Position numbers and translations under genes: made by a program
Part shown: in pieces, positions 41,063-52,707 of the stretch
Position numbering within the stretch: the stretch's first letter is position 1
Layout of the letters: the number at the start of each line of letters is the position of its first letter
Notes under the pieces: generated by a model
Database searches by the model: none
Seen by the model: the letters and a program-made list of their open reading frames with translations, nothing else
What the model was told of the DNA's origin: nothing
DNA from: Anadara kagoshimensis
Taxonomy: Eukaryota > Mollusca > Bivalvia > Arcoida > Arcidae
Length of the DNA: 64,000 bases
NCBI GenBank assembly: GCA_021292105.1
Contig: CM037869.1
Coordinates: 25,062,050-25,126,049, forward strand
Direction of reading: 5' to 3'

Positions 41063-41379
41063 TGGAACCGAGGAATTTATAATACTTTTTCATATAACTG
41101 TAAACAGCAATTATCAAAAACAGTATTACATGTATATTTAAAGTTAATATTTATACAGTCGGTTTCTTCTTTTCTTGTTTCATCTAACCGTTTGGTCAAT
41201 CTCAAGATTGGGTTGAGCAAGAAGAATGTTTTCGGTTTATGTGCATTGATTTTATACATAACCACATAGCCTCGCTCCCTTTTATAAGTTTATGTGGTTA
41301 ACCCTAACTTGCCAGCTTCAATGTTTTACTTTTATACATATATTATATTATGTATATATATTGAATATAAATCGTAACA

Positions 41380-42440
41380 CTATAGTCAATCAACATTGAT
41401 CCGTCTGTTTGACCTTTCATTAGAAATATCCATATAGAAAGGCCCACCCAATACATAGTAGTAAAAGTCGCAGTTCGTAATATGTACACAAGGTACATGA
41501 TTAGTGTTCACATTATGTAGACAAAATAAACCGATGTGAACCCTGTATAGGGAGAAGTCTTATCTTTGATTTAAATATTCATTATAGACGAGTAAATTTA
41601 AGTAATAGGAATCACGCGTGAATTTTTCGTCTATATGATTTGAATACTAATCATGGACAATCTGTATATGTATTAGCTGCGAATCCTAACGCTACCTATG
41701 TATTGGGTAGAACCTCCCATATGAATAATCCTGATGAAAGGACAATTGGACAGGTCAAAGTTGTTTGCCTATACATAATTATGCTTGTTCATAATACAAA
41801 TTCAAAGAAAAGGCCAAGTGGACAGGTCAATGGTGTTTACCTATACTTATATATTGGGTTAATCCATCTATATGAATATTTCTAATAAAAGGTCAAGTGG
41901 ACAGATTAATTTCTTCTACTATATTTCGTCAGCGATATTATGGCGGAGTGTTTATAAACAAGGGCAAGTCTATCGTGCACATTTAGGTATAGATCATCCA
42001 CCTTCTGATGTCAAAGTATACAGCGAGCCTTTGTGATTATACAATTACGACGATAGGCTACTTACACCTATATGCGTTATTTAAACATGTTCGTACTTAT
42101 AAACACTCAGCCATCAGATCGAGGACGAACTACTATTGATATAGCATAGGCAAACAACTTTGACCTGTCCGCTTGACCTTTTATTTAGATATTTATCAAG
42201 GACCAAATGCATCTATGTATAGGGGACACAGGTGTTTATTTTGTACACATCATGAGATATACTTAACTCAGAGAATAAACATGTGCACTATATTTACTTG
42301 GATATCATCACTACCCATTTATTGGGTGGACTCTCCTATATGAATGTTCCTAATGAAAGGTCAAACGAACAGGTCAATGTTGATTACCTATATAGTCCGT
42401 CAGCGATATTGTGGCAGTATTTATAAAAACAGACGAGTTT
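41380..42440. mobile_element. Cluster of MITE-2 copies
   Basis: The GACCTGTCC / GGACAGGTC terminal motif occurs repeatedly in both orientations (near 41410, 41745, 41820, 41890, 42165 and 42360) with centre pieces such as atgtacacaaggtacatg. This indicates several copies, some nested or partial. Confidence 0.55.
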
Positions 42441-42684
42441 ATTATACACAAATAGGTACTGATACCGTGTTGTCTTATACGTATATTCACATTTGACAAA
42501 CCATGCAATCTTATTTAACGAATGATTGTGAAACTGGGTCCAGTACTTACAGTAAAAGTAAGAAGAATTAGTTATTTTACAAAGTTGAGTGTCAGTATTT
42601 GTTTTATTTTGCAGTTTTCTGAAATTTTATTCCTGGAGATTTTATCGTATTCTAGTATTTTCTTTTGTTTTAACCTTGCTATTT

Positions 42685-42885
42685 GTCACGATTCTTTCAG
42701 ATTGGAATTTCAAATAAACGAGGCCCGGTGTCATGATAGGCTCGGCACGCTAAAGAACCCTGCTGTATGTCATCAGTGCAACGCACAGGCACAATTTCTG
42801 CACCTCCGTCTATAGCTGGAAACGTCTCGATATGAGTGAAATATTCTTGTCTAGGACGTTAAACGCCATTACACAATTCTCAACT
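42685..42885 (+). repeat. SINE-A body, truncated at 5' end
   Basis: Starts within the body (cacgattctttcagattgga) and runs through gtcatgataggctcgg to the gtctaggacgttaaacgcc end. It overlaps the left end of the duplicated block A. Confidence 0.7.
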
Positions 42886-43552
42886 CCCTTTTTTTAATTT
42901 AGCATTGAATTGAAACCATCGAATGCATCCCGCCGACTAATCCATTAGTTACGTCCCCAGAAGCTAGACCTTTCAAATGTAAATGCAGTGACCAAAGAAG
43001 AAACCCGGTTACCTTCCAGATACAGGTTTTTTTTTGGCCCCACTGATTCGAGATTGTAATGAATTATTAATTATTCTTGAAAATATATGACGTCATATTT
43101 TATTTCAATGCCTGAATGGACTTTATGATCATGATATTAAATCTCTCGCGACAAAAAATTATCTATAGTATCACTCGTCCTCAAATGAGAACACATGTGT
43201 ATTTTATATTAACTGCGAATCCTAACACTACCCTTAATTTAAATATTTGTATATTACGGTCCAGTGTATACGGGTGTCAAAATCATGTCGAACATGCATT
43301 GTTTATTTATAAACTGTAAATCCTACCACAAGATATGTATATTGGGTTATCATTCTAAATGAAAGGTCAATAGGACAGGTCAATGTTGTTTGGCTTACCT
43401 ATTTATACAAGTGAATAGACATGTAGGTATAATGGTGCGAAACATTTACTTAATAACACATAATATCTTTTATTTAGATGCATTGTCGTATACCATGTTT
43501 TTTTTAATGTTATCATTTAATACATTAAAACTAATAAAGTCAAACCCGCCTT
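42795..43552. repeat. Segmental duplication block A (copy 1)
   Basis: Near-identical to 47657-48413 over about 755 bp, including an identical 67-codon open frame (43116-43319 and 47979-48182), which has no recognisable product. The copies differ by a few small indels. Confidence 0.9.
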
Positions 43553-43559
43553 AACCCTT

Positions 43560-44590
43560 TCCCGTTCTGGATAAAATGCCAGGTTTTGGTGGGATTTCAG
43601 GTGCGGTTTAATAAATGTAAAATACAATATGGTTTAAAGAAACAGTGCTATGATGTGTGGTACCATTGTAGAGCATATATGTCGGACAAAATTTTAAAAT
43701 GATTGCCGATTCTAATAATAGAAAATAGGTCACGTGATATGGGGTCAAAGGTCAATTTAAATCACGATTTTTAGCCAAAAATAAGTTTTTTTCGTAACAA
43801 ATATCTCAATTCTGTCAACTCTTTGTACAAATAGGGTGAAGTGACTTTTGATTCTTAAAGAATATTTAGTCCTTAAAACAATACTTATGAAATTTTAAAA
43901 ATGAGACATTGCCCATAACAATAGAAGGTCAAAGGTCACGTGTACTTTTTACCAAATTTCATGTTTTAAAGGTGTTATAATCAACGGAAAGTTACCTGTT
44001 AACTAAAACCGACATTAACTGTAATAATCTTGTGTAGAGACTGAAGGTTTAGTTTCAGGAGACTTTCATGCCAAACTTAGTCTTTCTAAAAATAACACAA
44101 AAGGTCACGTGACCTTGGGTCAAAGATCAAACTTAATCAAGACTTTAAAAGAAAATCACGCTGTCTTGCTGCTTATTTGTTATTTGTTACATCAAAGAGT
44201 AAAGACAAGACTAGATGACTTGTAGATAATCAACAAGAACAAGTATTGAAGAATTTTCGGTTTTATTTTCATAATAACACGATTCCCATAGCAACCAGAA
44301 GGTCAAAGGTCAAATTCCCTGTTGTTGTAAAACTGCTGAGCATGAATGGGAAATCGGGTGGGCAACTTGAATAATCAATGGACAATTTGAATAATCATTT
44401 AATTACATTCTTATACCTGTATCAAGCTTATGGTATCATATTTTAGAGGTAAGGCAGATAAAATAGTAATTGTTGTTTCTAAAAATGGCATGAGAGGACA
44501 CGTGATTAGGGGTCAAAAGCAACATGGATAATCTAAAATCAACTATATCATGCGTTTGTACATAAAGATGCATTGTATTTTGTTCATCTG
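43560..44590. repeat. Degenerate tandem repeat with GGTCAAAGGTCA motifs
   Basis: Motifs at 43742-43754 (gggtcaaaggtca), 43926-43938 (aggtcaaaggtca), 44117-44129 (gggtcaaagatca) and 44300-44312 (aggtcaaaggtca), spaced about 180-190 bp apart and often next to cacgtga. The regular spacing suggests a diverged tandem repeat of that period. Confidence 0.6.
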
Positions 44591-45004
44591 GCTCTTTACA
44601 AATGTAAAGTTATTTTATTACACAGCAATGCGCCTCTAATAGGTAGATAATATACAGACATTTGTTTCAGTATACGGCCTCTTATACTAAGTATTTATAT
44701 AATTTGATATATGGAAGGTCCTATACTAAAGCAATAATCTGCTGTGGTGGATCTGGGAGCATATATACACTCCTACATGATTTGAAATTAGAACTTAATT
44801 TTCTAAATTTTGTAGACCATATGAATTACTTTTTCCCTGTATCTTTTAGTAACATAAGTCGATAGTTCAAATCTCTAGCCGTACCCATTTGGTCGTAAAA
44901 TAAACAGCGTTCGTACAAAGTCGGGAGTAGAACTTCGCGGACCAGTTTGATTGAAATTTCAAATTTCCGAAGAAATCAACTGATTTTCCGCGTGTGGTTT
45001 TTAA

Positions 45005-45136
45005 AGTTTCCCAGTCAGACTAGGTTTCTTACTTCAGATGGTTTGTGTATCGAAAAAATCCTCACACCGTGTTCGTACTTCAGATGGTTTATGTATCGAA
45101 AAAATCCTCACACCGTGTTCGTACTTCAGATGGTTT
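45005..45136 (+). repeat. 46-bp tandem repeat, about 2.4 copies
   Basis: The unit cttcagatggtttatgtatc plus gaaaaaatcctcacaccgtg and ttcgta is repeated, ending in a T-run. Nearly perfect copies. Confidence 0.85.
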
Positions 45137-45654
45137 TTTTTTTTTAAAAATCGTGACTCGTCAGGAAATTATTTTTTATCAACATGAAACTTTCTGCGAT
45201 TTTAATTTCATGATTTCTATACAGATCAACCTATAGTAAAATTGAACAAAATATATAGTCACATTGAATATTTCATGTTGAGACTTTCAAAGTTGAAATT
45301 CGTTTATGTATGTTCAAGATCAATTATTCATAGAGTGTCTAAGCAGTTTTAGATTGAAAAGTGATGATGTCTAAATGACAGTAAGTTCTCCCGATATGTT
45401 TGCAGTATCCGTAGTCTTCTAGATTTACGTTTTACCATTTCATGGAACTTTGTCGCATTTTATTTAAAACTGTTGAAATTAAACTCCGTCTCAATTCTTA
45501 ATAAGACTGCGATTTTATTTTCAATTTGTTAAGACAAAATATGCATAACAGGGCGTTGTTTGTAAGACGCGTTGATTTGTAAAACTTACAGTCTGTCGAA
45601 AGTTTAACAATAAGCTAACGAATAAGTGCCGAATCGACCGTTCAAATCGATCCC

Positions 45655-46018
45655 TCATTAGCGAATGGTGGACAACTTGTGTCCAAGACAACTCGCACGC
45701 AGGACAACTCGAACCCATAATGAGACAACAATAACCCAAGACACCCTGTACCCAAGCCGAGACAAGAAAACAATTTAAGAAAACTTACATCCGTTTTGGT
45801 TATTGTCTTCCTATCAATTAGAGTTTATAAGATTTATTTAGAAAAACAGTTTTCTAGCAATACCTAATTATTTTGAACTAATTACATAAAATATCTAAGT
45901 TTAAGATTTAAAAAAAAAATGTGTTGATTTTCTTGCTTTTTGGGTACAAGTTGTCTAAAGTTGGGTGCGGGTTGTCATGATGTGGAAACACATGGGTACG
46001 AGTTGTCTTGATACCCTC
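45655..46018. mobile_element. Inverted arrays of a GGGTNCGAGTTGTC motif
   Basis: On the left, gacaactcgcacgcaggaca and acaactcgaaccc repeat; on the right, gggtacaagttgtc, gggtgcgggttgtc and gggtacgagttgtc repeat in the opposite orientation. The centre is AT-rich. Probably a foldback transposon with tandem-motif ends. Confidence 0.5.
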
Positions 46019-46054
46019 GATAGCTATGTAAATCTCGACGGCTTTTTGCAACCA

Positions 46055-46375
46055 CTGCTGTAGATCAGTTGGTAGATTGCTCGCTTCATAAGTGGGAGGT
46101 CGTTGGTTTGATCCCCGGCCGGGTCCGACACAATATTTGAAAGTGGGTAGTGACTGTTCTTTCGCCAAACACTCAGCATTACGAAATGAAAGTCACGATT
46201 CTTTCGGATGGGAACTTAAAATAAACAAGGTCTCGTGTCACGTTGGGCTTGGCATGGTGTATAATGCCATCAGCGCAACACACAGGCAAAATAGCTGCAC
46301 CTTCGTTTGTTGCTGGCGACGTCTCGATATTATAAGTGAAATATTCTTGACTTGGACGTTAAACACCATGACTCT
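46055..46375 (+). repeat. SINE-A, near full length
   Basis: The head has gctgtagatcagttggtaga and ggtttgatccccggccgggt, and the body has gaaagtgggtagtgactgtt through to the ttgacttggacgttaaacac end. One of the best preserved copies in the window. Confidence 0.8.
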
Positions 46376-46684
46376 TTACTCGACAGCTTTTCGACACGGC
46401 TATTATTTATCTCTTGTCCACTAGCTATCTTCTAATATATCTTTGCTACTCGTAGCCGAGCGTCGACCTTTTTCGTTAGCTCAGTGTTAAACTTTAGACA
46501 GGCCTGTACTGCATTTTTATACATGAATTACATTTGCATAGTTCTTGTTAGTTGTTACAGTTAATACTCTTGTTAACATGGTGTCTCTCGATTTATCATA
46601 CACTAGAGATATACGACAAGGATAAATTTCTTTTAAAGCACTTGTTTGGACCATCTAACCCACGGCAGTGAGATGCCTTGAGTT

Positions 46685-46808
46685 TAAAGGCCGCCTCTAT
46701 ATAAAGGTCACCTGCTTATATAGGTCACTAGAATTTTATCCAAATTGTTCTTTAAAGGCCACATTACTGGTTCCCTTGGATGACCTTTATAGACAGGTTT
46801 GACTGTTC
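46685..46808. mobile_element. MITE-1 copy inside duplicated block B
   Basis: taaaggccgcctctatataa at the left and ctttatagacaggtttgact plus gt at the right. Its duplicate is at 48413-48560. Confidence 0.6.
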
Positions 46809-47169
46809 GTGTATACATTATCTATTGGCATTTACCATTTGTAACCATTAAATACATTATATTGTCTATTGGCATAAATAGACAACCAACATTGACCTGT
46901 TTGCTTGACCTTTCATTAGGAATATTCATACAAGAGAGTCCATGAAATACATGGGTAGTGTTAGAATTCGCGGTTCACGAAAATTGTTCGTATTATGTAG
47001 ACGAAATAAGCAAGCGTGATCCCATTCTGTTAATGCAATCGTCCACGATAATTTTTAAAATTAAAGTTAAAGCGGACAGGTCAATGTTTTTTGCTTTTAC
47101 AAATTCAAATGTATTTGATGAACCGTTTAATGCAAAAAGGAATACAGAACAATACTGTATAGAGTTAGG

Positions 47170-47490
47170 TAATGGTGTTTTAAGTCTCAGTCAAGTTTTC
47201 AATTATATTCAGTCATTGACAGCTACATAGGAAGGTGAACAAATTTTGCCTATGCGTTGCGCTGATGGCATTATACAGCAGGGTTCTTTATCGTGCTACG
47301 CCTACCGTGACACGGGACCTCGTATTGTTTTTAATTTCCATCCGGAAAAATCGTGGTTTACATATCGTAATGCTGAGTGCTTGGAGAAACAACAGTCACT
47401 ACCCACTTTCAAGTCTTGGATCAGGCCAAGCCGGGGATAGAACCCACAACTTCCTACTTACGGAGTGAGCACTCTACCAACTGGGCTTAC
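47170..47490 (-). repeat. SINE-A copy inside duplicated block B
   Basis: Minus-strand copy with tgcgttgcgctgatggcatt, ccgtgacacgggacctcg and actctaccaactgggct. Its duplicate is at 48925-49255. Confidence 0.75.
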
Positions 47491-47614
47491 AATTTACGGA
47501 TTATCGTCATTTCGTACCTGCCTTTAGATGATAAACTAATGACTAATTATAACCAATTTTATGCCGTTTAAACTCTTATTTATGACAACACAGTGCTATA
47601 AGGATAAAGTTTGA

Positions 47615-47750
47615 AGTATAATGTATACTGCCATCGGCGCAAAGCCCAGAGAAAATTTCTGCACCTCCGTCTATAGCTGGCAACGTCTCGATATGAGTGA
47701 AATATTCTTGTCTAGGACGTTAAACGCCATTACACAATTCTCAACTCCCT
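47615..47750 (+). repeat. SINE-A 3' tail at the junction of duplicated blocks
   Basis: Tail portion only (gaaaatttctgcacctccgt to ggacgttaaacgccatta). It marks the seam between block B and block A. Confidence 0.6.
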
Positions 47751-48413
47751 TTTTTAATTTAGCATTGAATCGAAACCATCGAGTGCATCCCGCCGACTAA
47801 TCCATTAGTTACGTCCCCAGAAGCTAGACCTTTCAAATGTAAATACAGTGACCAAAGAAGAAACCCGGTTACCTTCCAGATACAGGGTTTTTTTTTGGCC
47901 ACCCACTGATTCGAGATTGTAATGAATTATTAATTATTCTTGAAAATATATGACGTCATATTTTATTTCAATGCCTGAATGGACTTTATGATCATGATAT
48001 TAAATCTCTCGCGACAAAAAATTATCTATAGTATCACTCGTCCTCAAATGAGAACACATGTGTATTTTATATTAACTGCGAATCCTAACACTACCCTTAA
48101 TTTAAATATTTGTATATTACGGTCCAGTGTATACGGGTGTCAAAATCATGTCGAACATGCATTGTTTATTTATAAACTGTAAATCCTACCACAAGATATG
48201 TATATTGGGTTATCATTCTAAATGAAAGGTCAATAGGACAGGTCAATGTTGTTTGGCTTACCTATTTATACAAGTGAATAGACATGTAGGTATAATGGTG
48301 CGAAACATTTACTTAATAACACATAATATCTTTTATTTAGATGCATTGTCGTATACCATGTTTTTTTTAATTTTATCATTAAATACATTAAAAACTAATT
48401 CAGTCAAACCCGT
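47657..48413. repeat. Segmental duplication block A (copy 2)
   Basis: Second copy of block A in the same orientation, placed between the two copies of block B. Confidence 0.9.
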
Positions 48414-48560
48414 TTTAAAGGTCATTTCTTTATAAAGGTCACCTGCTTATATAGATCACTAGAATTTTATCCAAATTGTTCATATTTTTGCAACTTGTAT
48501 ATAAAAGCCACTTTTACTGGTTCCCTTGGAAGACCTATATAGACATGTTTGACTGTACAT
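48413..48560. mobile_element. MITE-1 copy inside duplicated block B'
   Basis: Same internal sequence as 46685-46808 (tcactagaattttatccaaa). It keeps about 25 bp near the centre that the other copy lacks. Confidence 0.6.
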
Positions 48561-48924
48561 TTATACATCATCTAATGACATTTACAATTTTAACCATTAA
48601 ATACATTATATTGTCTATTGGCATAAATAGACAACCAACATTGGCCTGTCTGCTTGAGCTTTTATTAGGAATATTCATACAAGAGAGTCCAAGGAATATA
48701 TGGGTATTGTTAGAATTCGTGGTTCACGAAAATTATTTGTATTATGTATATTATGTAGACGGAATAAGCAAGCGTGATCCAATTCTGAAACTGCAATCGT
48801 CCACGATAATTATTCAAATTAAAGGTAAAGCGGAAAGTTCATTTTTTTTGCTTTTACAAATTAAAATGTATTTGATGATTAACCGTTTAATGAAAAACGG
48901 TATACATACAATACTGTATAGAGT

Positions 48925-49255
48925 TGAGTAATGGTTTTTTAAGTCCCAGTCAAGTTTTTTAATTATATCCAGTCATCCACAGCTGCATGGGGAGGTGAAA
49001 ATTTTGCCTATGCGTTGCGCTGATAGCATTATACAGCAGGGTTCTTTATCTTGCTACGCCTACCGTGACACGGGACCTCGTATTGTTTTTAATTTCCATC
49101 CGGAAAAATCGTGGTTCACATATCGTAATGCTGAGTGCTTGGAGAAACAACAGTCACTACCCACTTTCAAGTCTTGGATCAGGCCAGGCCGGGGAAAGAA
49201 CCCACAACTTCCTACTTACGGAGTGAGCACTTTACCAACAGGGCTTACAATTAAC
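48925..49255 (-). repeat. SINE-A copy inside duplicated block B'
   Basis: Near-identical to 47170-47490, including gtcactacccactttcaagt and cggagtgagcac. It arose by the local duplication, not by a separate insertion. Confidence 0.75.
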
Positions 49256-49369
49256 GGATAATCGCCATTACGTATCTGCTTTTAGATGATAATCTAATGA
49301 CTAATTATAACTAATTTTATGCCGTTTAAACTCTTATTTATGACAACACAGTGCTATAAGGATAAAGTT

Positions 49370-49500
49370 TGAAGTATAATGTATACTGCCATCGGCGCAA
49401 AGCCCAGACAAAATTTCTGCACCTTCGCCTGTACCTGGCGACGTCTCGATATAGTGAAATATTCTTGAATGGAAGATTAAACACCATTACTCAACTCACT
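49370..49500 (+). repeat. SINE-A 3' tail
   Basis: Repeats the junction tail (aaatttctgcaccttcgcct to agattaaacaccattactca). The left part matches 47615-47670. Confidence 0.6.
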
Positions 49501-49784
49501 CACTCGTAAATTGTCACTCAAATTGGTGTTCGAATAATCACTTCTTACCCAAGTGTGAGAAAGTTTGTTGAAGATTGACAGTTTCAATCTGTAACTCTGA
49601 TTTCCTATACCACCGTCGAACTTGCCGAAATGTAAGAAAATTTACTATCATGTTTTACTTTTTATTATACACATATCTTGTAAAATCAAGATAATATATA
49701 TAATAAGTTTAAATAAGTGAATTTATTCTTTCTTAAACAAGTTTCACCATTGTGTACGCTTCTTGCAAAATATACATATCAAAA

Positions 49785-50140
49785 ACAAACATACTACTCC
49801 ATGTCCGAATCACAATCCAGAAGCAAAGTAAAAACTTTGGAACTGACAAGTTAGGTAAGACACGTGTACTTCCGCCAGGGAAGTAAGGCCGGGTGCTCCG
49901 GAAGGGTAAGCACCTCCTGTTTAGCTAGCTACACCCGCCACGTGTGTAATCAAAATTGTGTGAAAGGAACATGGAACTATGAGACGTTAAATATATCCAG
50001 AACAATCCGGGACACAGAGACATCAAACTTATCAACAATACTGTGATGACGGCCATAAAACTTTTTGAGGGCCTCTATAAGCCTAGGTTTGCAGAATCCC
50101 TGAGTCAACAATTTTTTGCAAGCAGCCTACATCGTTGTAC
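49785..50140 (+). repeat. Repeat B, full-length copy
   Basis: Begins caaacatactactccatgtc, continues through the ttagctagctacacccgcca block, and ends near gcaagcagcctacatcgttg. With 19218-19560 it defines the full family length of about 350 bp. Confidence 0.78.
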
Positions 50141-52119
50141 AAAGTTCCCGTATATTATTAAATGAAATAAAATAGATAAAGTGACTTTTAAATACATAGA
50201 TATTGTTATGACATACAGGCTAAACATTAGATATTCCCTGAAATGTATAACATATTTTATCGGTTGCTTATCGAAAAAGCGAACAATACGACAATACCTC
50301 TTGTATCAATGGTACTGGACACAAGTACTGTTCACTTGCAGTGTTGACTATCATGCAAATACTGCCGTCAAAAATAACAGACACATTCAGTGTGTGTGTA
50401 TAGCCGCGTTTAATGTCTACCACGAGACTACTAAAGTAACATTGCGCATGCTCATAAAGTATATACAATAAAGATTGGCAATATATAAGTATTTAAGACA
50501 CAGTTGCATGATAAAGATTCATGATCTACGGATAAAAATCAAATGCATCACCAAGTACTGTAAAAACATATTTAACAATATACATGAACATTGTGATATT
50601 AAATATTTAACTAACTCAATATCACATACAGCAAAGCAATGTAATACAAATCATATTTCGCTTGTGCTATAACGTTTTTGTGACCTTGGTAACAAACACA
50701 CGACATGGCAGTGTGCGCGTTCAATGACATCGGCTGTTGTTTGTCTCACTGATACACTTAATTAGCAATTTTAATATTTAAAAAATAGCTCATTTAAGTT
50801 TAAAAAAATGTTGGGTTTTTTGTATTTGTTCTTATGAAAAGTTAAGGTTATATTTTTGACATTTTAAAACTCATACAAATCAAGCAGTACTCTTTGGACT
50901 CGTGTTCACGTCTTTACGTGACTTCTGTGTATTGCAACTTATCAACTCAGACTGGTTATTTTTCGTGAATTTTTTTTCCTGGATTATATAATAAATAGAA
51001 TCTTACTTTTGTGTTTATGTTCTATTGAATTTATGAAACTCGTTGAATAATTTATTTAATAAATTCAATAATACGTAAAAAATTAATGTGAGATCTTCTA
51101 TATGTTTAATTTCAATATTTTTATTTTAATAAGTTATAAAAAACAAATCGGTTTAATATAGGTAACAGAAACATATAATAAAATCTATAACATAAAGTTA
51201 ACATTTATTTACCATTATAGAGTGTCTAGTTTGACCTTGCCGTTTCATCTAATTTTGATATTATATTGGCTAAACGACTATGAGATTAAGGCAAGACAGC
51301 ATGTTTTATTAGCATAAACACTCACCAACCAGTATAACTATCATCTATATTAATATATCAACTTTATATATACCCCCTAAATTGCATAATGGTTATGTCT
51401 GTTTGAATATTCAAATTGAAGACCAAACTGACCCACAATACAATTACGTTAACCTTTACTTAAAAAGTTTGTTTTTCAATTTGTGACGTCTTTTGTTTTA
51501 AGTAATTTTATTCGACGTGTTGTGCCCATGATTATTGAAAGTCATAATTTTCAGTTTAATGCTTTTTATTTTAGAAATTCCTCTTAATCTTCTTTATTAC
51601 GTTATTGCTAGGTATGCACATTTATAGGACGATAATAAATACAATTATAGAAAAAAAATCTAAATCGAGATAACCGTATTATATAAAATTATTTTTATAA
51701 AGTACATTTGATCTTTTGTAGTTCAATGTCCGATATATTCAGATAAAAGTTTAAAAAAAACAATACCAGTTCATGTCTAAATCACAATCCCAATAACATG
51801 ATAAAAAAGCTTTGAAAACTGGCAAATTAAGTACTGTGTGCCACGGACGTTGTTAATCAGAATAGACCAATCGGAATTCTAACACTGATTTAGTGGAAAA
51901 GTGGAAAGGAGTCGATGTGAATAAGGGATATGAATAACTAGTGGCTTAAAAGATGTATAGCAGTTGTTGAAAAGCTATCGAGATACTGTAAAGCTAACGA
52001 AGGTGTATGGATGAACTGCCGTGGTTAGCTAAGTATTTAACTTTTGGCAGACTTGTACTGTATACCAACAAAATATGGAATCAAAACTGGTAGCTAAGTT
52101 TCTTTATAATCTTTAATTT

Positions 52120-52520
52120 TGTTATTTCATATACTCCGTTGTATAGCCAATATTCTTTATACTCCTTAATGTTGGTATGGAGATACTCTGTTGTATAGCT
52201 AATATTCTTTATACTCCTTAATGTTGGTATGAAGATACTCTGTTTATAGCTAATATTCTTTATACTCCTTAATGTTGGTATGAAGATACTCTTTTGTGTA
52301 GCTAATATTCTTTATACTCCTTAATGTTGGTATGAAGATACTCTTTTGTGTAGCTAATATTCTTTATACTCCTTAATGTTGGTATGGAGATACTCTGTTT
52401 ATAGCTAATATTCTTTATACTCCTTAATTTTGGTATGGAGATACTCTGTTTTATAGCCAATATTCTTTATACGCCTTAATTTTGGTATGGAGATACATCA
52501 TTTTATAGCTAATATCCTTT
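52120..52520. repeat. 52-bp tandem array downstream of CHS paralog 2
   Basis: About 7 to 8 copies of a unit containing tagctaatattctttatact and ccttaatgttggtatggaga. Degraded traces continue to about 52700, close to the stop codon of paralog 2. On the gene's strand this is the 3' flank or 3' untranslated region. Confidence 0.88.
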
Positions 52521-52707
52521 TTTACGACTTATTTTGGGTACCTAAGATTTAAGATACTTTGTACATGTTTTTTAACTTTTTACTCCTTCCTTGATTTGGG
52601 TACATATTTTTATAGCTTCGTTTTTACTCCTACCTTGATTTTGGTATTTGGGATATGTTGATTTTATAGTTAATATTATTCATACTCCTTATTTTGGGTA
52701 CGTAAAG

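Larger units (their letters stand above)
46680..47656. repeat. Segmental duplication block B (copy 1)
   Basis: About 980 bp carrying MITE-1, MITE-2 and SINE-A pieces. Repeated at 48408-49400 in the same order and orientation, with moderate divergence (small indels, point changes). Confidence 0.85.
48408..49400. repeat. Segmental duplication block B (copy 2)
   Basis: Shares with 46680-47656 the MITE-1 copy, the cattggcataaatagacaac-type MITE-2 end, the SINE-A copy and the gtgctataaggataaagttt tail. Confidence 0.85.
34952..52707. other. Intergenic region between the two convergent CHS genes
   Basis: About 17.8 kb with no host exon recognised. It carries tandem copies of repeat C, several repeat B and SINE copies, foldback elements, a segmental duplication, a cluster of GGTCAAAGGTCA-type motifs, and the 52-bp tandem array. 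50200-51760 is AT-rich and I see nothing definite in it. Confidence 0.6.

Noticed and set aside
43116-43319. 67-codon open frame duplicated identically at 47979-48182
   Set aside because: Identity comes from the recent DNA duplication. The frame is short, with no motif and no coding-like conservation over flanking DNA.
46092-46424. 110-codon open frame
   Set aside because: Lies within a SINE-A copy. Similar translations recur from other SINE copies.
48476-48931. 151-codon open frame as a possible gene
   Set aside because: It spans MITE-1 and MITE-2 pieces of duplicated block B'. The other copy of the block does not keep the frame and no domain is visible.
52120-52520. CRISPR-like array
   Set aside because: The units are contiguous with no unique spacers, in an animal genome. 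It is an ordinary minisatellite.
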